Numbered from the stretch's first letter, positions 20,773 through 30,337 are shown. The stretch: DNA of 64,000 nt from Rickettsia endosymbiont of Lasioglossum villosulum (GCF_964026455.1 NZ_OZ032152.1:372001-436000); one strand, 5' to 3'. Numbers and translations are program-made. The notes: generated by a model from the letters alone, not told the origin.

Positions 20773-21435
20773 TTAAAATGATATTTTTGTTAAATCAATA
20801 GGATTGGTGACAACATAACGCCATAGCTTATCTATGCCTTTAGTTATGCCGATGCGTGTAGTGGTAGAATAGGGGAGTTTTAAATTGATGTCGCTAACAA
20901 AAAATTCGTTGTTATTGATTAGGTCAATTTTATTATGAGAGATGTTAATCCCTAAATATTTACATAGCTTGCCTGGTCCATCTAACTTTGATACTTCAAG
21001 ATTTGGTACGTCAAATTTCGGGATGTGCCTTTGCTCACGTAGTTTTCTATGCCTAGCTGCCTCACCACTTATTTGACTTCCAACTTTTGAAGTATCTGCG
21101 GTATATAAATCCTTAGTAGAAATAATATATGCTCCTCTAATTAAAGTAGCAGCAGGAAAGCCATCAGTTTCGGTTACGAAGTTTAGACAATAATACATGC
21201 CGTAAATCAGATAAACATAGCTAAAACCAGCCGGACCAAACATTATATCAGTTCTTTTTGTACGACCTCTTGCAGCATGACAAGCTGGATCGTCTTGTCC
21301 AATATAGCTTTCAGTTTCAGTAATAATAGCTGTTTTGCCTTGAAAATATAAAACCTTACCCAGCAGCTCCTGACTTACTATATTAGTATCTCTTGCAAAA
21401 AACTCACGTCCCAAAGGGATTAATTTATTATTCAT
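20773..21435 (-). CDS. 3-methyladenine DNA glycosylase (Mpg/AAG family) with RPE insertion
   Basis: A 220-residue protein with family motifs [26 protein letters not shown] (catalytic Glu), [19 protein letters not shown] and [12 protein letters not shown]. It excises alkylated purines in base excision repair. About 35 residues between [10 protein letters not shown] and LDGPGKL are absent from typical family members; they correspond to a 107-bp palindrome inserted in frame. The start is 3 bases from the yidD stop, so the two are probably cotranscribed. Confidence 0.9.
   Translation of the reverse strand: MNNKLIPLGREFFARDTNIVSQELLGKVLYFQGKTAIITETESYIGQDDPACHAARGRTKRTDIMFGPAGFSYVYLIYGMYYCLNFVTETDGFPAATLIRGAYIISTKDLYTADTSKVGSQISGEAARHRKLREQRHIPKFDVPNLEVSKLDGPGKLCKYLGINISHNKIDLINNNEFFVSDINLKLPYSTTTRIGITKGIDKLWRYVVTNPIDLTKISF
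20990..21096. repeat. In-frame Rickettsia palindromic element within mpg
   Basis: GATACTTCAA (20990-20999) and TTGAAGTATC (21087-21096) are exact inverted ends of a 107-bp palindrome. It is translated as part of the glycosylase, between two conserved blocks, without breaking the frame. This matches the known behaviour of RPEs in Rickettsia. Confidence 0.8.
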
Positions 21436-21437
21436 TT

Positions 21438-21656
21438 TTATTTAGTAGGTGGAACAGGATCATATCCGCCATCACAAAAAGGTTGGCATTTGATTATTCT
21501 TTTAACAGCAAGCCATAATCCTTTTATATTGCCGTGCGAGGTTATAGCATCTTTAGCATACTCTGAACAAGTAGGGTAAAAGCGGCAATTATTACCTAGC
21601 AACGGGGAGATAAAGTATTGGTAGAATTTGAGTAACAATAATAATATACTAGTCAT
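21438..21656 (-). CDS. yidD: Membrane protein insertion efficiency factor YidD
   Basis: A 72-residue protein with the YidD signature: an amphipathic N-terminal helix ([15 protein letters not shown]), then [13 protein letters not shown] and the C-terminal GYDPVP. It assists YidC-dependent membrane insertion at the inner membrane. Its start overlaps the end of nuoE by 8 bases, so it is translationally linked to the complex I cluster. Confidence 0.92.
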   Translation of the reverse strand: MTSILLLLLKFYQYFISPLLGNNCRFYPTCSEYAKDAITSHGNIKGLWLAVKRIIKCQPFCDGGYDPVPPTK

Positions 21657-22152
21657 TTTGCAGTTTATTTATTAGCTCTTCCATCTTTTCCGGCGTTAAA
21701 TCTTCATAATAATCGTCGTTAATTTGCACTACCGGAGCGTTAACGCATGCTCCTAAACATTCAATTTCAATTAAGCTAAATTTCTGATCTTTTGTAACTT
21801 CTTTATCTTTTATGCCAAGTTTTTCCTTGCAAGTTTTCATTATATCATCGCTACCACGTAGCCAACAAGGGGTAGTAGTGCACACTTGGATATGATTCTT
21901 ACCGACAGGCTTAAGGTTAAACATAGTGTAAAAAGTTGCCACCTCATAAGCTCGCATATACGGCATTTCTAGCATATTAGCCACATATTCAATAGCAGGA
22001 ACAGGCAGCCAGCCACCATTTTGACGTTGAGCTAAATCAAGAAGTGGTAATATGGCACTTCTTTTGCCCTCCGGTGGATATTTTTTTATGATATCCTCCG
22101 CTAGACTTAAATTTTTCTTATCAAAACTAAAATTTGTAATTTTTGTATTCAT
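21649..22152 (-). CDS. nuoE: NADH-quinone oxidoreductase subunit E
   Basis: A 167-residue NuoE (24-kDa) subunit. The four ligands of the [2Fe-2S] cluster N1a are visible as CTTTPC and CLGAC. It is part of the peripheral NADH-oxidising arm of complex I. It is separated from nuoD by a palindromic element of about 127 bp. nuoF and later subunits are not in this window. Confidence 0.95.
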   Translation of the reverse strand: MNTKITNFSFDKKNLSLAEDIIKKYPPEGKRSAILPLLDLAQRQNGGWLPVPAIEYVANMLEMPYMRAYEVATFYTMFNLKPVGKNHIQVCTTTPCWLRGSDDIMKTCKEKLGIKDKEVTKDQKFSLIEIECLGACVNAPVVQINDDYYEDLTPEKMEELINKLQND

Positions 22153-22178
22153 ATACTCCTAATATCATGAATAATTTA

Positions 22179-22305
22179 GTAGACGAAGTTTTATTTGGAA
22201 AAGAGCAAGAAGCCTCGGAATTTTTGACCGCAGCGTACACGCGAGTAAAGTGAGGATCAAAAATGAGAAGCGACGTAGCCAATTTTTCAAATAAAACGAG
22301 TCTAC
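22179..22305. repeat. Palindromic repeat between nuoD and nuoE
   Basis: GTAGACGAAGTTTTATTTGG at the left is inverted as CAAATAAAAC...GTCTAC at the right. The right end supplies the TAG stop codon of nuoD (22302-22304), so the element either landed at or remodelled the gene's terminus. A relative lies at 3751-3880. A 64-codon frame across it is repeat-derived and not a gene. Confidence 0.75.
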
Positions 22306-23477
22306 CTATCGATCTCACCAAATACTATATCAAGCGTTGCTATAATAGTAATAACATCTGCCATTAAATGACCTTTGGACATAAAATCAAGACCTTGTAA
22401 GTGAGCAAATCCTGGGGCTTTGATTCGGCATCTGTAAGGTCTATTGCCACCAGTAGAGTATAAATACACACCAAACTCACCTTTTGGGGCTTCTACTGCC
22501 TTATAAGTCTCACCAGCTGGAACATCATACCCCTCGGTATAAAGCTTAAAGTGATGGATCATTGCTTCCATAGATTCTTTCATTTTAGCCCTTGTTGGTG
22601 GTGCTAATTTTGGATCATCGGTTTTAACCGGACCTTGCGGCATTTTCTCTATACACTGTTTGATTATCTTAATAGATTCGTACATCTCAAGCATACGCAC
22701 TAAATATCGGTCATAACAATCGCCGTTTTTACCGATCGGTACTTCAAAATCCATTTCACCATACACGTCGTAAGGGTTTGATTTTCGCAAATCCCAAGCT
22801 ATGCCCGAACCTCTGAGCATCGGACCTGAAAACCCCCAGTCCATTGCCTCTTTTTGGGAAACAACGCCAATATCCACTAAACGCTGCTTCCATAACCTAT
22901 TTTCATTTAATAGATTTTCAATATCTTGCAGCTTAGGAGGGAACTGATCAATAAATTTGTCTATATCCTCGAGTAAACCATCAGGTAAATCCTCAGCAAC
23001 GCCGCCCGGTCTGAAATAGTTTGAGTGCATACGAGAGCCGGAAACACGCTCGTAAAATTCCATGATTTTCTCACGCTCTTCAAATAGCCATAATAAAGGG
23101 GTGGTTGCTCCGACATCTAAAGCTTGGCTGCCTATATTCAAGGTGTGGTTCAGGATTCTCGTTAGTTCTGAAAATAGTACCCTGATAAACTGAGCTCTTC
23201 GTGGTATTTCGCACTCTAATAGCGACTCAGCAGCTAAAGCAAAAGCGTGTTCTTGACACATTGGTGAAACATAATCAAGGCGATCAAAGTAAGGGATAGC
23301 CTGCAAGTATGTTTTATGCTCAATCAGCTTTTCGGTACCTCTATGCAATAATCCAATGTGAGGATCAGCATTATTTACTACTTCCCCATCCATTTCAAGA
23401 ATTAGCCTTAAAACGCCGTGCGTTGCCGGATGCTGCGGACCAAGATTTAACGTTATACTTTTGGTGTTATTAGTCAT
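22302..23477 (-). CDS. nuoD: NADH-quinone oxidoreductase subunit D
   Basis: A 391-residue NuoD (49-kDa) subunit, part of the quinone-binding site of complex I. Family blocks include [36 protein letters not shown] and the C-terminal FGEIDR. I place the start at ATG 23477 ([13 protein letters not shown]). A longer frame from 23516 exists, but its extra 13 residues are translated palindromic-element sequence. Confidence 0.95.
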   Translation of the reverse strand: MTNNTKSITLNLGPQHPATHGVLRLILEMDGEVVNNADPHIGLLHRGTEKLIEHKTYLQAIPYFDRLDYVSPMCQEHAFALAAESLLECEIPRRAQFIRVLFSELTRILNHTLNIGSQALDVGATTPLLWLFEEREKIMEFYERVSGSRMHSNYFRPGGVAEDLPDGLLEDIDKFIDQFPPKLQDIENLLNENRLWKQRLVDIGVVSQKEAMDWGFSGPMLRGSGIAWDLRKSNPYDVYGEMDFEVPIGKNGDCYDRYLVRMLEMYESIKIIKQCIEKMPQGPVKTDDPKLAPPTRAKMKESMEAMIHHFKLYTEGYDVPAGETYKAVEAPKGEFGVYLYSTGGNRPYRCRIKAPGFAHLQGLDFMSKGHLMADVITIIATLDIVFGEIDR

Positions 23478-23484
23478 ATTATTT

Positions 23485-23647
23485 GTCATTGCGAGGAGCC
23501 ACAGGCGACGTGGCAATCCAGTTAAATAATTTCATCATATAAATTTTTCCAATTTACGTTCATGCTTTGTTAGTAATAATATCAGTCGGTTGTTTCATAA
23601 TTTTTCCTAGATTGCCGCGTCGGGACTATGTCCCTCCTCGCAATGAC
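23485..23647. repeat. RPE-like palindromic repeat upstream of nuoD
   Basis: GTCATTGCGAGGA (23485) and its inverse TCCTCGCAATGAC (23635-23647) bound a 163-bp element. The ends are the same as those of the elements at 25249, 25779 and 26902. It lies between nuoD and the orphan gene and contributes the spurious N-terminal extension of nuoD. Confidence 0.8.
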
Positions 23648-23653
23648 ATTATT

Positions 23654-24070
23654 TTATATTTCTTCTATATTAATAGAACCTAAGGGTAATACTTCAAAAT
23701 TATCGGTTATTATACAATCAAATTGAAAAGGCTTAAAATAAGCAAAAGTATTATATAATTCTTGATTTTGTTTATTTGCTAAAACAAGTTGGTATGAAAA
23801 AGAAAACTTATTATAATTTATTTGCCATCCATAATTAGACTTAGAATCTTCAATGTAACGTATAAATGATTTATTTACAGGATCAATTACCATATGTTTT
23901 GAAAAGTCATTAATAGTACATAGATGTATATAGGGTACTTCTTTTTCAACAAATGCTTTAAAAAATTCTGTATCTATTTTTAATGAAAAATTTTTATCTA
24001 AAGTTAATTTATTTCGTTGACCTTTTACGATATACGGAATCATTGCTTTACTAGTAATCACTCTAATCAT
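23654..24070 (-). CDS. Hypothetical protein embedded in the nuo cluster (138 aa)
   Basis: A 138-residue cytosolic protein with no recognised domain. Its ATG overlaps the nuoC stop by 4 bases (ATGA), so it is translationally coupled to nuoC and cotranscribed with complex I. No cofactor motif is visible; there is one clear Cys pair (Cys51 and one near the C-terminus). Its conserved-looking position suggests an accessory or assembly role, but that is inference from context only. Confidence 0.75.
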   Translation of the reverse strand: MIRVITSKAMIPYIVKGQRNKLTLDKNFSLKIDTEFFKAFVEKEVPYIHLCTINDFSKHMVIDPVNKSFIRYIEDSKSNYGWQINYNKFSFSYQLVLANKQNQELYNTFAYFKPFQFDCIITDNFEVLPLGSINIEEI

Positions 24071-24702
24071 TTAGCTTTCTCATCTCCTGGTAATACATAA
24101 GTAGGGCTGTGCCAAGGTGAGCTAAAATCAAACTCCCGATATTCTATATCTAAATTGACCGGTTCGTATGCTACTTTTTTCGTCTGTTCATCATATTTAA
24201 CTTGCGTATAGCCGGTTAACGGAAAGTCTTTACGTAAAGGATGCCCCTCAAATTCATAATCGGTGAGTATTCGCCGTTTATCATCATTGCCGTCAAAATT
24301 TATGCCGAACATATCATAAACTTCACGCTCATACCAACAAGCGGCATTAAATATATTGATTATAGATGGTACGCTTTCTTTTTCAGACACATAAGTTTTA
24401 ATGATAAGACGTTTATTTAGTTTTAAGCTTAGTAAGTTATAAACTACCTCGAACCTCTTATTTATTAAGTCTATTTTCCCTGGCTTCTCGCTTTTGCGGG
24501 AATAACATCGGTCAGGGAAATCGCTACCAAATAAGTCGGTTAGTACAGTAAAACGTAGCTCTTCTGATTCTTTTAAAGCTTTTAAGAAAGGTAATAAAAA
24601 ACTTGGCTCAACTTTATACGCTAGGTAATCCTTAACTGTGATGGAAGTTATCAATATACTTGATTTAGCGGCAAGCTTCTCAATGATTTTTTCTAGCGTC
24701 AT
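24067..24702 (-). CDS. nuoC: NADH-quinone oxidoreductase subunit C with small insertion
   Basis: A 211-residue NuoC (30-kDa) subunit. The family signature ERE(V/I)YDMFGI and [22 protein letters not shown] is present. About 16 residues ([15 protein letters not shown]) between [10 protein letters not shown] and [11 protein letters not shown] look foreign to the family and coincide with a 46-bp palindrome. The start overlaps the nuoB end by 23 bases. Confidence 0.94.
   Translation of the reverse strand: MTLEKIIEKLAAKSSILITSITVKDYLAYKVEPSFLLPFLKALKESEELRFTVLTDLFGSDFPDRCYSRKSEKPGKIDLINKRFEVVYNLLSLKLNKRLIIKTYVSEKESVPSIINIFNAACWYEREVYDMFGINFDGNDDKRRILTDYEFEGHPLRKDFPLTGYTQVKYDEQTKKVAYEPVNLDIEYREFDFSSPWHSPTYVLPGDEKAK
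24470..24520. repeat. Short palindromic insertion within nuoC
   Basis: TTTCCCTG (24475-24482) and CAGGGAAA (24513-24520) are inverted ends of a 46-bp segment containing CTTTTGCGGGAATAAC, a common core of rickettsial repeats. It is translated in frame. Confidence 0.55.
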
Positions 24703-25204
24703 ATTTAAAACCTGTAGTGCGTTTGATTTTCTTTTGTAATTGCATAAGCCCGTAAATTAAAGCTTCCGCTGTAGGAGGGCAGCCAGGGACATATACGTCA
24801 ACCGGTACGATGCGGTCGCAACCTCGTACTACTGAATAAGAGAAGTGATAATATCCCCCGCCATTAGCACAGCTACCCATTGAAAGCACCCATTTAGGTT
24901 CAGCCATCTGGTCGTATACTTTGCGTAATGCCGGTGCCATTTTGTTGGTAAGCGTTCCTGCAACTATCATAAGATCGGACTGTCTTGGGCTTGGTCTAAA
25001 CAGCATGCCAAAGCGATCCATATCATACCTACTTGCTGCTGCTTGCATCATCTCAACAGCACAACAAGCAAGCCCAAAGGTCATAGGCCATAAGGAATTG
25101 CTTCTCGTCCAGCCAATAACATCATCGACTTTAGTTAATAAGAACCCTCGATTTGAAAGCTCATTATTTAGCAATTCGTCTTCCTGATAAAAATTATTAT
25201 GCAT
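24680..25204 (-). CDS. nuoB: NADH-quinone oxidoreductase subunit B
   Basis: A 174-residue NuoB (PSST) subunit, which carries the terminal [4Fe-4S] cluster N2 of complex I. Its ligands are visible in LACCAVEMM (tandem Cys), MGSCANGGG and [10 protein letters not shown]. The frame is complete. An RPE-like element separates it from nuoA. Confidence 0.96.
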   Translation of the reverse strand: MHNNFYQEDELLNNELSNRGFLLTKVDDVIGWTRSNSLWPMTFGLACCAVEMMQAAASRYDMDRFGMLFRPSPRQSDLMIVAGTLTNKMAPALRKVYDQMAEPKWVLSMGSCANGGGYYHFSYSVVRGCDRIVPVDVYVPGCPPTAEALIYGLMQLQKKIKRTTGFKYDARKNH

Positions 25205-25248
25205 TTTTATTCTTACATAAAGTTAAATATAGTTGCGTAAATCGAGAG

Positions 25249-25347
25249 CGTCATTGCGAGAAGAAACTGCAAGTTTCGACGAAGCAATCTCATGAAGTAA
25301 TATAATATTCCTGAGATTGTCACGTCGCTACGCTCCTCGCAATGACG
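25249..25347. repeat. RPE-like palindromic repeat between nuoA and nuoB
   Basis: CGTCATTGCGAG (25249-25260) is inverted as CTCGCAATGACG (25336-25347), bounding 99 bp with a further internal AATCTCATGA/CCTGAGATT pair. It lies inside what should be a single nuo transcript, so it would be transcribed as a hairpin. Confidence 0.8.
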
Positions 25348-25380
25348 AAAATTAAGCCGCAGGATGACATCCCGTATTTC

Positions 25381-25755
25381 TCACTCCCAATCTAAAGCTC
25401 CTTTCTTCCATTCATACACAAAGCCTACAGTAAGTACGAATAAGAAGAACATCATTGAGAAAAAGCCTATTTTGCCTATTGTTCCAAGGCTAATAGCCCA
25501 AGGAACTAAAAATGTGATTTCAAGGTCAAAGATAATAAATAAAATAGCGACTAAATAAAATCGTATGTCAAATTTTGATCTGGCATCGTCGAAAGGTTCA
25601 AACCCACATTCATAAGGCTCTAATTTATCTTTATTATATTTTTTAGTGGCTAATAAATTCGGTAGAATCATTATTAAGCTAGATACTAATGTTGCAATAC
25701 CAAAAAATATAGCAATAGGTAAATATTCTTGTAAAAGTTCTGAGTTTTGCAGCAT
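25381..25755 (-). CDS. nuoA: NADH-quinone oxidoreductase subunit A
   Basis: A 124-residue NuoA with three membrane helices and the family blocks [20 protein letters not shown] (loop with the conserved Cys) and [12 protein letters not shown]. It is a membrane-arm subunit of complex I and the first gene of the nuo cluster here. It starts with ATG at 25755 immediately downstream of a palindromic element. Confidence 0.96.
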   Translation of the reverse strand: MLQNSELLQEYLPIAIFFGIATLVSSLIMILPNLLATKKYNKDKLEPYECGFEPFDDARSKFDIRFYLVAILFIIFDLEITFLVPWAISLGTIGKIGFFSMMFFLFVLTVGFVYEWKKGALDWE

Positions 25756-25778
25756 ATATTTTATTGTTATGTTTTGGT

Positions 25779-25864
25779 GTCATTGCGAGGAGAGGCGAAG
25801 CATCGACGCGGCAATCTCAGGATGCTTGACAAGATTGCTTCGTCGCTTTGCTCCTCGCAATGAC
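25779..25864. repeat. RPE-like palindromic repeat upstream of nuoA
   Basis: GTCATTGCGAGGAG (25779-25792) and CTCCTCGCAATGAC (25851-25864) are perfect inverted ends of an 86-bp element. It occupies the nuoA leader. An apparent ORF across it is repeat-derived. Confidence 0.82.
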
Positions 25865-25893
25865 ACTGTATTCTATATTTACCCCAAATAACA

Positions 25894-27120
25894 TTATTTA
25901 TCAATGACAATATCGGGTTTGACTAATAACTTCATTAAAATTAGTACCCAAATGCTGCTTGCCACCCACCATATTTGCCAAACATTATATGAAATCATGC
26001 CGATAATGTAATAATTTATGAAACATGCATAAGAGCTTGCTCTAAAATTATCATTTCCTATATTACCAATTTGTTTAAGGTATTTGTAAATCAAGATTAA
26101 GAATAAAGCTAATCCCACTAGCCCTAGCTCAAGAGTAATTTGTAGTATATTGTTATGCGGGTGAAGCGGCAAAGGATGCCATTTTTCACCTTTATAATCG
26201 ATCATTTCACTATCTTTAACTTCTATATATTTAGAAGAGTTAAAGCCATTAATCATAAGCGGTTTTTCAGCAATTTTATTTGCAACGAAATGCCAGATAA
26301 ATAAACGATGTGCCGCTGATGGATGGGTAGATAAATATTTATCTGATAACTCCTTAGGATTAATTTGTATGGCTATAACTGGAAATAGTAACGAGCCGGT
26401 TATTAGACCGAATATTATTAGTTTAGAAAATATCGGCTTTATAAGTCTTGCTAAAATAAATACTATCCCGCCTAAACTAAATCCTAGAAAACTTGCTAAA
26501 CTATCAGAGATACTTAATAAATAAAGTACTAAGATATATAATATTAGAGCGTGATAATATTTTTTATCATAAATTAAAATAGCTATTACTACCCACGCAG
26601 TAATTGAAAGTAAAGCACAACCTCGATCTAGCATATAAAGGTTAAAATTTGCCTTAAATATTTTAGTTAAGAAGCCATGGGAAAAATATTCAATAAAGAA
26701 TAGTAAAATTGCCGTAAGAGTACCAAATATTAAAGCTTTTTTAAGCTGTGGGCGATTTTGAAATGGCTTGAAATTACTGACAACAAAGCCAAGAAATAAG
26801 ATTGTAAAGACTTGAACAAAATTAATTAGGTTGTTGGTAGGTTTAATTGCAAATAAACAAGATATCAAGCACCAACCAGCGAATAGTAGTTCTGTTTTTA
26901 TCGTCATTGCGAGGAAATTACAAAGTAATTGACGAAGCAATCTCAGGATGTTAAATGAGATTGTAACAATGCTTTGCTCCTCGCAATGACGATTAGGTAT
27001 CCATGCGGCAATATTTTGTAGTAATGATATGAGTAAAAACACCGTTACAGTAGCTGCGACTGATAAGCCGGCAACCATGCCAAGGCTTGGGATTAAGAAT
27101 ATAAAAAAGTAGTTTATCAT
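25894..27120 (-). CDS. O-antigen ligase/polymerase-like membrane protein with RPE insertion
   Basis: A 408-residue polytopic membrane protein with about 10 helices. A large periplasmic loop contains HPSAAHRLFIWHF and HPLPLHPHNNILQITLELG, the HxxNxxL pattern of the Wzy_C/WaaL family, which transfers or polymerises lipid-linked sugars at the outer face of the inner membrane. Residues about 44-73 (RHCEEQSIVT to LAMTIKTE) come from a 90-bp palindrome inserted in frame between helices. The start lies 6 bases after the upstream DUF2155 gene, suggesting an operon. Confidence 0.7.
   Translation of the reverse strand: MINYFFIFLIPSLGMVAGLSVAATVTVFLLISLLQNIAAWIPNRHCEEQSIVTISFNILRLLRQLLCNFLAMTIKTELLFAGWCLISCLFAIKPTNNLINFVQVFTILFLGFVVSNFKPFQNRPQLKKALIFGTLTAILLFFIEYFSHGFLTKIFKANFNLYMLDRGCALLSITAWVVIAILIYDKKYYHALILYILVLYLLSISDSLASFLGFSLGGIVFILARLIKPIFSKLIIFGLITGSLLFPVIAIQINPKELSDKYLSTHPSAAHRLFIWHFVANKIAEKPLMINGFNSSKYIEVKDSEMIDYKGEKWHPLPLHPHNNILQITLELGLVGLALFLILIYKYLKQIGNIGNDNFRASSYACFINYYIIGMISYNVWQIWWVASSIWVLILMKLLVKPDIVIDK
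26902..26991. repeat. In-frame RPE within the ligase-like gene
   Basis: CGTCATTGCGAGGA (26902) is inverted at 26978-26991 (TCCTCGCAATGACG). The element is exactly 90 bp (30 codons) and keeps the frame open. It is the same family as those at 23485, 25249 and 25779, which lie between genes. Confidence 0.85.
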
Positions 27121-27126
27121 TTTAAC

Positions 27127-27603
27127 TTAAAAACACTCTTTAGCAAAGATTTCATAAATAGGGTGTTCGAATGTGGAAAGTGAAATGCTGCCGGAGGTCA
27201 TCCACCCTTGAAAAAGTAATTTAGGGTCTTCGTCAATTATATATTCCGTTATAGTCATCAATATATAATTATCTTCGTTATACGGATCAAGGTTTTTAAC
27301 ACATTTATGTATTTTAATTTTTATATTACCGAAATATTGTTCTTCCCCAACTTTAAACGTAAGTTTTTCAGATTTAGCAGTAGTCTTATTTAAGGCAATA
27401 ATCTCACAATTATCACAATTTTTGAATTCTGTACTATCACTAATGGCTTGATTGGAATTTAAAACCGGTGGATCATTATTAATAAGGTTAAATATATCAT
27501 TCTCAATATCTTCAGTAGTCGTAACAGAATCTAACTCTTCTGCAAATATGATAGGCGAGTAGGTAAATATAATAAATGCTAAAATGATCTTTAAATGCTT
27601 CAT
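27127..27603 (-). CDS. DUF2155 domain protein
   Basis: A 158-residue exported protein. It has a Sec signal peptide (MKHLKIILAFIIFTYSPIIFA), an acidic linker, then the DUF2155 core: IIALNKTTAKSEKLTFKVGE, two Cys around IKIHKCVKN, and the C-terminal LLFQGWMTSGS...FEHPIYEIFAKEC. The family is alphaproteobacterial and presumed periplasmic; its role is unknown. The downstream ligase-like gene begins 6 bases after its stop. Confidence 0.8.
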   Translation of the reverse strand: MKHLKIILAFIIFTYSPIIFAEELDSVTTTEDIENDIFNLINNDPPVLNSNQAISDSTEFKNCDNCEIIALNKTTAKSEKLTFKVGEEQYFGNIKIKIHKCVKNLDPYNEDNYILMTITEYIIDEDPKLLFQGWMTSGSISLSTFEHPIYEIFAKECF

Positions 27604-27685
27604 AAGTAAATTAACTATAGTTTTTTAAATTATATACTATGAGAGATTAATGGCAACTAGGTTTTGTGGTAATTTGTAACAATGT

Positions 27686-27773
27686 GTCATCCCGTGGCTT
27701 GACCACGGGATCCAGAAAATAATAAAATTTATCTCGCTTTATGCTGGATCTCGCAGTCAAGCCGCGGGATGAC
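27686..27773. repeat. RPE-like palindromic repeat
   Basis: GTCATCCCGTGGCTTGACCA (27686) reappears inverted as TCAAGCCGCGGGATGAC (27757-27773). It lies in the divergent region between the DUF2155 gene and the terminase gene and resembles the rRNA-spacer element at 3283. Confidence 0.8.
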
Positions 27774-27807
27774 AGGAGTGAAGCCCTGACTACTACAATA
27801 ATATATT

Positions 27808-29205
27808 ATGATCTATTCAAAAGAATTATTAAATTCGGTTTTGCGTCAGGATTTTCCTAGTTTTATAATTAAGGTATTTAATACTATTAATCCAGGTGCT
27901 GAGTATTATCCCAGTAAACATATTAACATAATTAGCGATTATTTAAGGGCTGTGCAGAATGGTGATATTAATCGTTTAATAATTAACATACCGCCTAGGA
28001 GTTTGAAATCTATCTGCGTTAGTGTTGCTTGGACTGCTTTTTTATTAGGACTTGACCCAACCAAGCGTATTATGTCGGCTAGCTATTCTCAAATGCTTAG
28101 TGTTAAACATTCGCTTGATTGTCGGTTTATTTTAAATTCCGATTGGTATAAGGAACTTTTCCCAAATACTATACTTAGCAAAACTCATAATCAAAAAAGC
28201 AAGTTTCTAACAACTGCTAATGGTTTTAGATTTGCAACATCGGTAGGTGGTTCGGCTACAGGGGAGGGCGGGGATATCTTAATTATCGATGATCCGCATA
28301 ACCCTACGCAAATACATTCTTATAAAATACGTCAAAAAGTGATAGATTGGTTTGAACAAACCTTTGTCAGTAGGCTTAATAATCGTAATCGTGGTGCGAT
28401 AGTTTTGGTTATGCAGCGTCTACATAGTGATGATTTAGCTGGATATTTGCTTAATAGTAGCAATGGGTGGCATCACTTAAAAATTCCGGCTATTGCTGAT
28501 TGTGATTATTCTTTTGAACTAACAGCAAATTCTTATGTTAAAGGTGAAGTATTGGAGAATTATAAAGAGCCTGCTGATTGCTTAGCAAAATTAGAACAGG
28601 AAATAGGTAGTTATAATTATCATGCTCAATATTTACAAGAGCCTATACCACAAGGCTCATCACTGCTTAATATGGAAGATATTAGCTTTTATGAAAATTT
28701 GCCTGAGAAGTTTGATTATTTAGTCCAAAGCTGGGATACGGCGATTAAGATTTCTGAAGATTCTGACTATAGCGTTTGCACTATATGGGGTATTTTAGGG
28801 CAGAAATATTACCTTATTTCATTGGTTCGGAAAAAAATTAATTATCCTGAGCTGAAGAATTTGACGGAAAAACTAGCAAATCAATATAAACCAAGATTTA
28901 TATTAATAGAAGATAAAGCAAGCGGTCAGCAACTAATTCAAGATTTAGGTTTTTTAGGTGATAATATTAGAGTGGTGGGTATTAAGCCTAAGCTTGATAA
29001 AGTTACAAGATTTGCTTCGGTAGTGCCGTTATTTCAAGCTGGTATAGTGTTAGTGCCTAGACAATCAACCATAGCCTTAAAGGAATTACTAAACTTCCCG
29101 CATATCAAAAATGACGATATAGTAGATTCAGTTAGCCAATTTCTAAACTTTATGAAAAATAAATCGCAAAAACTTCCTGCAAGAATCAGGAGTATAATTG
29201 TTTAG
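27808..29205 (+). CDS. Phage terminase large subunit-like protein
   Basis: A 465-residue TerL-like protein. The ATPase part has an atypical Walker A IPPRSLKS (residues 61-68) and Walker B DILIIDDPHN (about 156-165). The nuclease part has acidic residues in SWDTAIK (about 310), LIEDKASG (about 367) and NDDIVDSVSQFL (about 436-447), as in RNase H-like terminase nucleases. This enzyme packages DNA into phage or gene-transfer particles. No other phage gene is nearby, so it is a solitary relic or a domesticated gene. The 3' end overlaps ubiA by 20 bases, convergently. Confidence 0.85.
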   Translation: MIYSKELLNSVLRQDFPSFIIKVFNTINPGAEYYPSKHINIISDYLRAVQNGDINRLIINIPPRSLKSICVSVAWTAFLLGLDPTKRIMSASYSQMLSVKHSLDCRFILNSDWYKELFPNTILSKTHNQKSKFLTTANGFRFATSVGGSATGEGGDILIIDDPHNPTQIHSYKIRQKVIDWFEQTFVSRLNNRNRGAIVLVMQRLHSDDLAGYLLNSSNGWHHLKIPAIADCDYSFELTANSYVKGEVLENYKEPADCLAKLEQEIGSYNYHAQYLQEPIPQGSSLLNMEDISFYENLPEKFDYLVQSWDTAIKISEDSDYSVCTIWGILGQKYYLISLVRKKINYPELKNLTEKLANQYKPRFILIEDKASGQQLIQDLGFLGDNIRVVGIKPKLDKVTRFASVVPLFQAGIVLVPRQSTIALKELLNFPHIKNDDIVDSVSQFLNFMKNKSQKLPARIRSIIV

Positions 29206-30034
29206 TAATTAGGGCTAAACTTAATAGCAATCCGGCATAATGATTTGCTTTAAATCTTGTCATGCAATTAGCCGGATTATGAATGTCTAAAGTTGCTATT
29301 TGTAATATTAATAAGGTTGAAGCACCGAGGATAGGTAGATAGTCTAGATTATAGACGGCAGCTGAAATAAATAATAAAATAAATCCAACGTAAAATATAT
29401 AAAGCCAAAATTTATATGCTTTATTCTCTAAATAAATGCTTAAGGATTTCACTCCTATTTTCTTATCGTCATTTATATCCATAAATCCATATATCGTATC
29501 ATACCCTATCGTCCATAAACAGCAGGCTAAATACATCGTAATTGCTGCTATATCCAGCTTATTCTGAACTGCTGCATAGGCTATTAGCGTTCCTAAATTA
29601 AATGTAAAACCTAAAAAAACTTGCGGGAGGTAGGTAACACGCTTCATTAGCGGATATATACTAATCATCATCACTGCGAAAAAACCTATATATATGGCTG
29701 TCTTATTCAAAGCTAGCAAAATAAAAAGCGAGATTATACCAAGAATAAAAAGTATGGCAATAGCATATTTTATAGACAAAATACCGCTAGCTAGAGGGCG
29801 GTTTTTAGTTCGTGCAACATGCTTATCGAATTTTCGGTCAAATATATCGTTGATAATACATCCGCTACTTCTTGTTGTGATGCTGCCTAGGATAAATAGT
29901 GGTAGTAAATATATTAAATCTGCTCTAGATGGATTGGCAAGCAGTAAACCAAATAAGGCAGGGAAGAAGACTAGTAAATAAGCTACCGGCTTATCTGCTC
30001 GCATTAATTTTAAAGTTAATAATAATTTATGCAT
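29186..30034 (-). CDS. ubiA: 4-hydroxybenzoate polyprenyltransferase
   Basis: A 282-residue membrane protein of eight to nine helices. The two Asp-rich prenyl-diphosphate/Mg sites are visible: NDIFDRKFD (about residues 61-69) and DTIYGFMDINDD (about 176-187). It attaches the polyprenyl tail to 4-hydroxybenzoate in ubiquinone synthesis, which feeds the quinone pool used by complex I. The frame is complete and it is convergent with the terminase gene. Confidence 0.93.
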   Translation of the reverse strand: MHKLLLTLKLMRADKPVAYLLVFFPALFGLLLANPSRADLIYLLPLFILGSITTRSSGCIINDIFDRKFDKHVARTKNRPLASGILSIKYAIAILFILGIISLFILLALNKTAIYIGFFAVMMISIYPLMKRVTYLPQVFLGFTFNLGTLIAYAAVQNKLDIAAITMYLACCLWTIGYDTIYGFMDINDDKKIGVKSLSIYLENKAYKFWLYIFYVGFILLFISAAVYNLDYLPILGASTLLILQIATLDIHNPANCMTRFKANHYAGLLLSLALITKQLYS

Positions 30035-30197
30035 GATTTTTTGACTTTCAGATGATTATTATATTTAGTTTTCTATCATCTGATAATAAATTAATGCTAA
30101 TATAGCTGAATTAGCTAAAGATATTATAGGAAAATATACAAATATGTATAATGAATTTAATATTTAGTATATTTATGATTAATTGCGAATAATTTGA

Positions 30198-30234
30198 ATG
30201 GTGGAAGCAAATAGTACGATTTGCTAACCACCAT
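30198..30234. repeat. Hairpin in the ubiA-to-LRR gap
   Basis: ATGGTGG-A-AGCAAAT (30198-30212) is inverted as ATTTGCT-AA-CCACCAT (30219-30234), with a 6-base loop and one bulge. It is the only structure I see in the 303-base gap 30035-30337, which is also where conserved backbone gives way to mobile-element cargo. It could be a boundary feature, but this is unproven. Confidence 0.45.
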
Positions 30235-30337
30235 GGATAAAAGACAGTATATAAACGACCCTTTTTTATGCAACAAAATTCACAAGCAGCATAAAAATTT
30301 AGAGAGTGGGGACTGATTGTTTTCGTGTTTTTCTAAT

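Noticed and set aside
22127..22321. 64-codon frame between nuoE and nuoD
   Set aside because: It covers a palindromic repeat also found at 3751-3880; its translation is repeat-derived.
25646..25891. 81-codon frame upstream of nuoA
   Set aside because: It runs antisense through the nuoA start and across the RPE at 25779-25864.
27808..29205. Prophage
   Set aside because: Only a terminase-like gene is present; its neighbours are housekeeping genes and no structural or lysis genes are visible.
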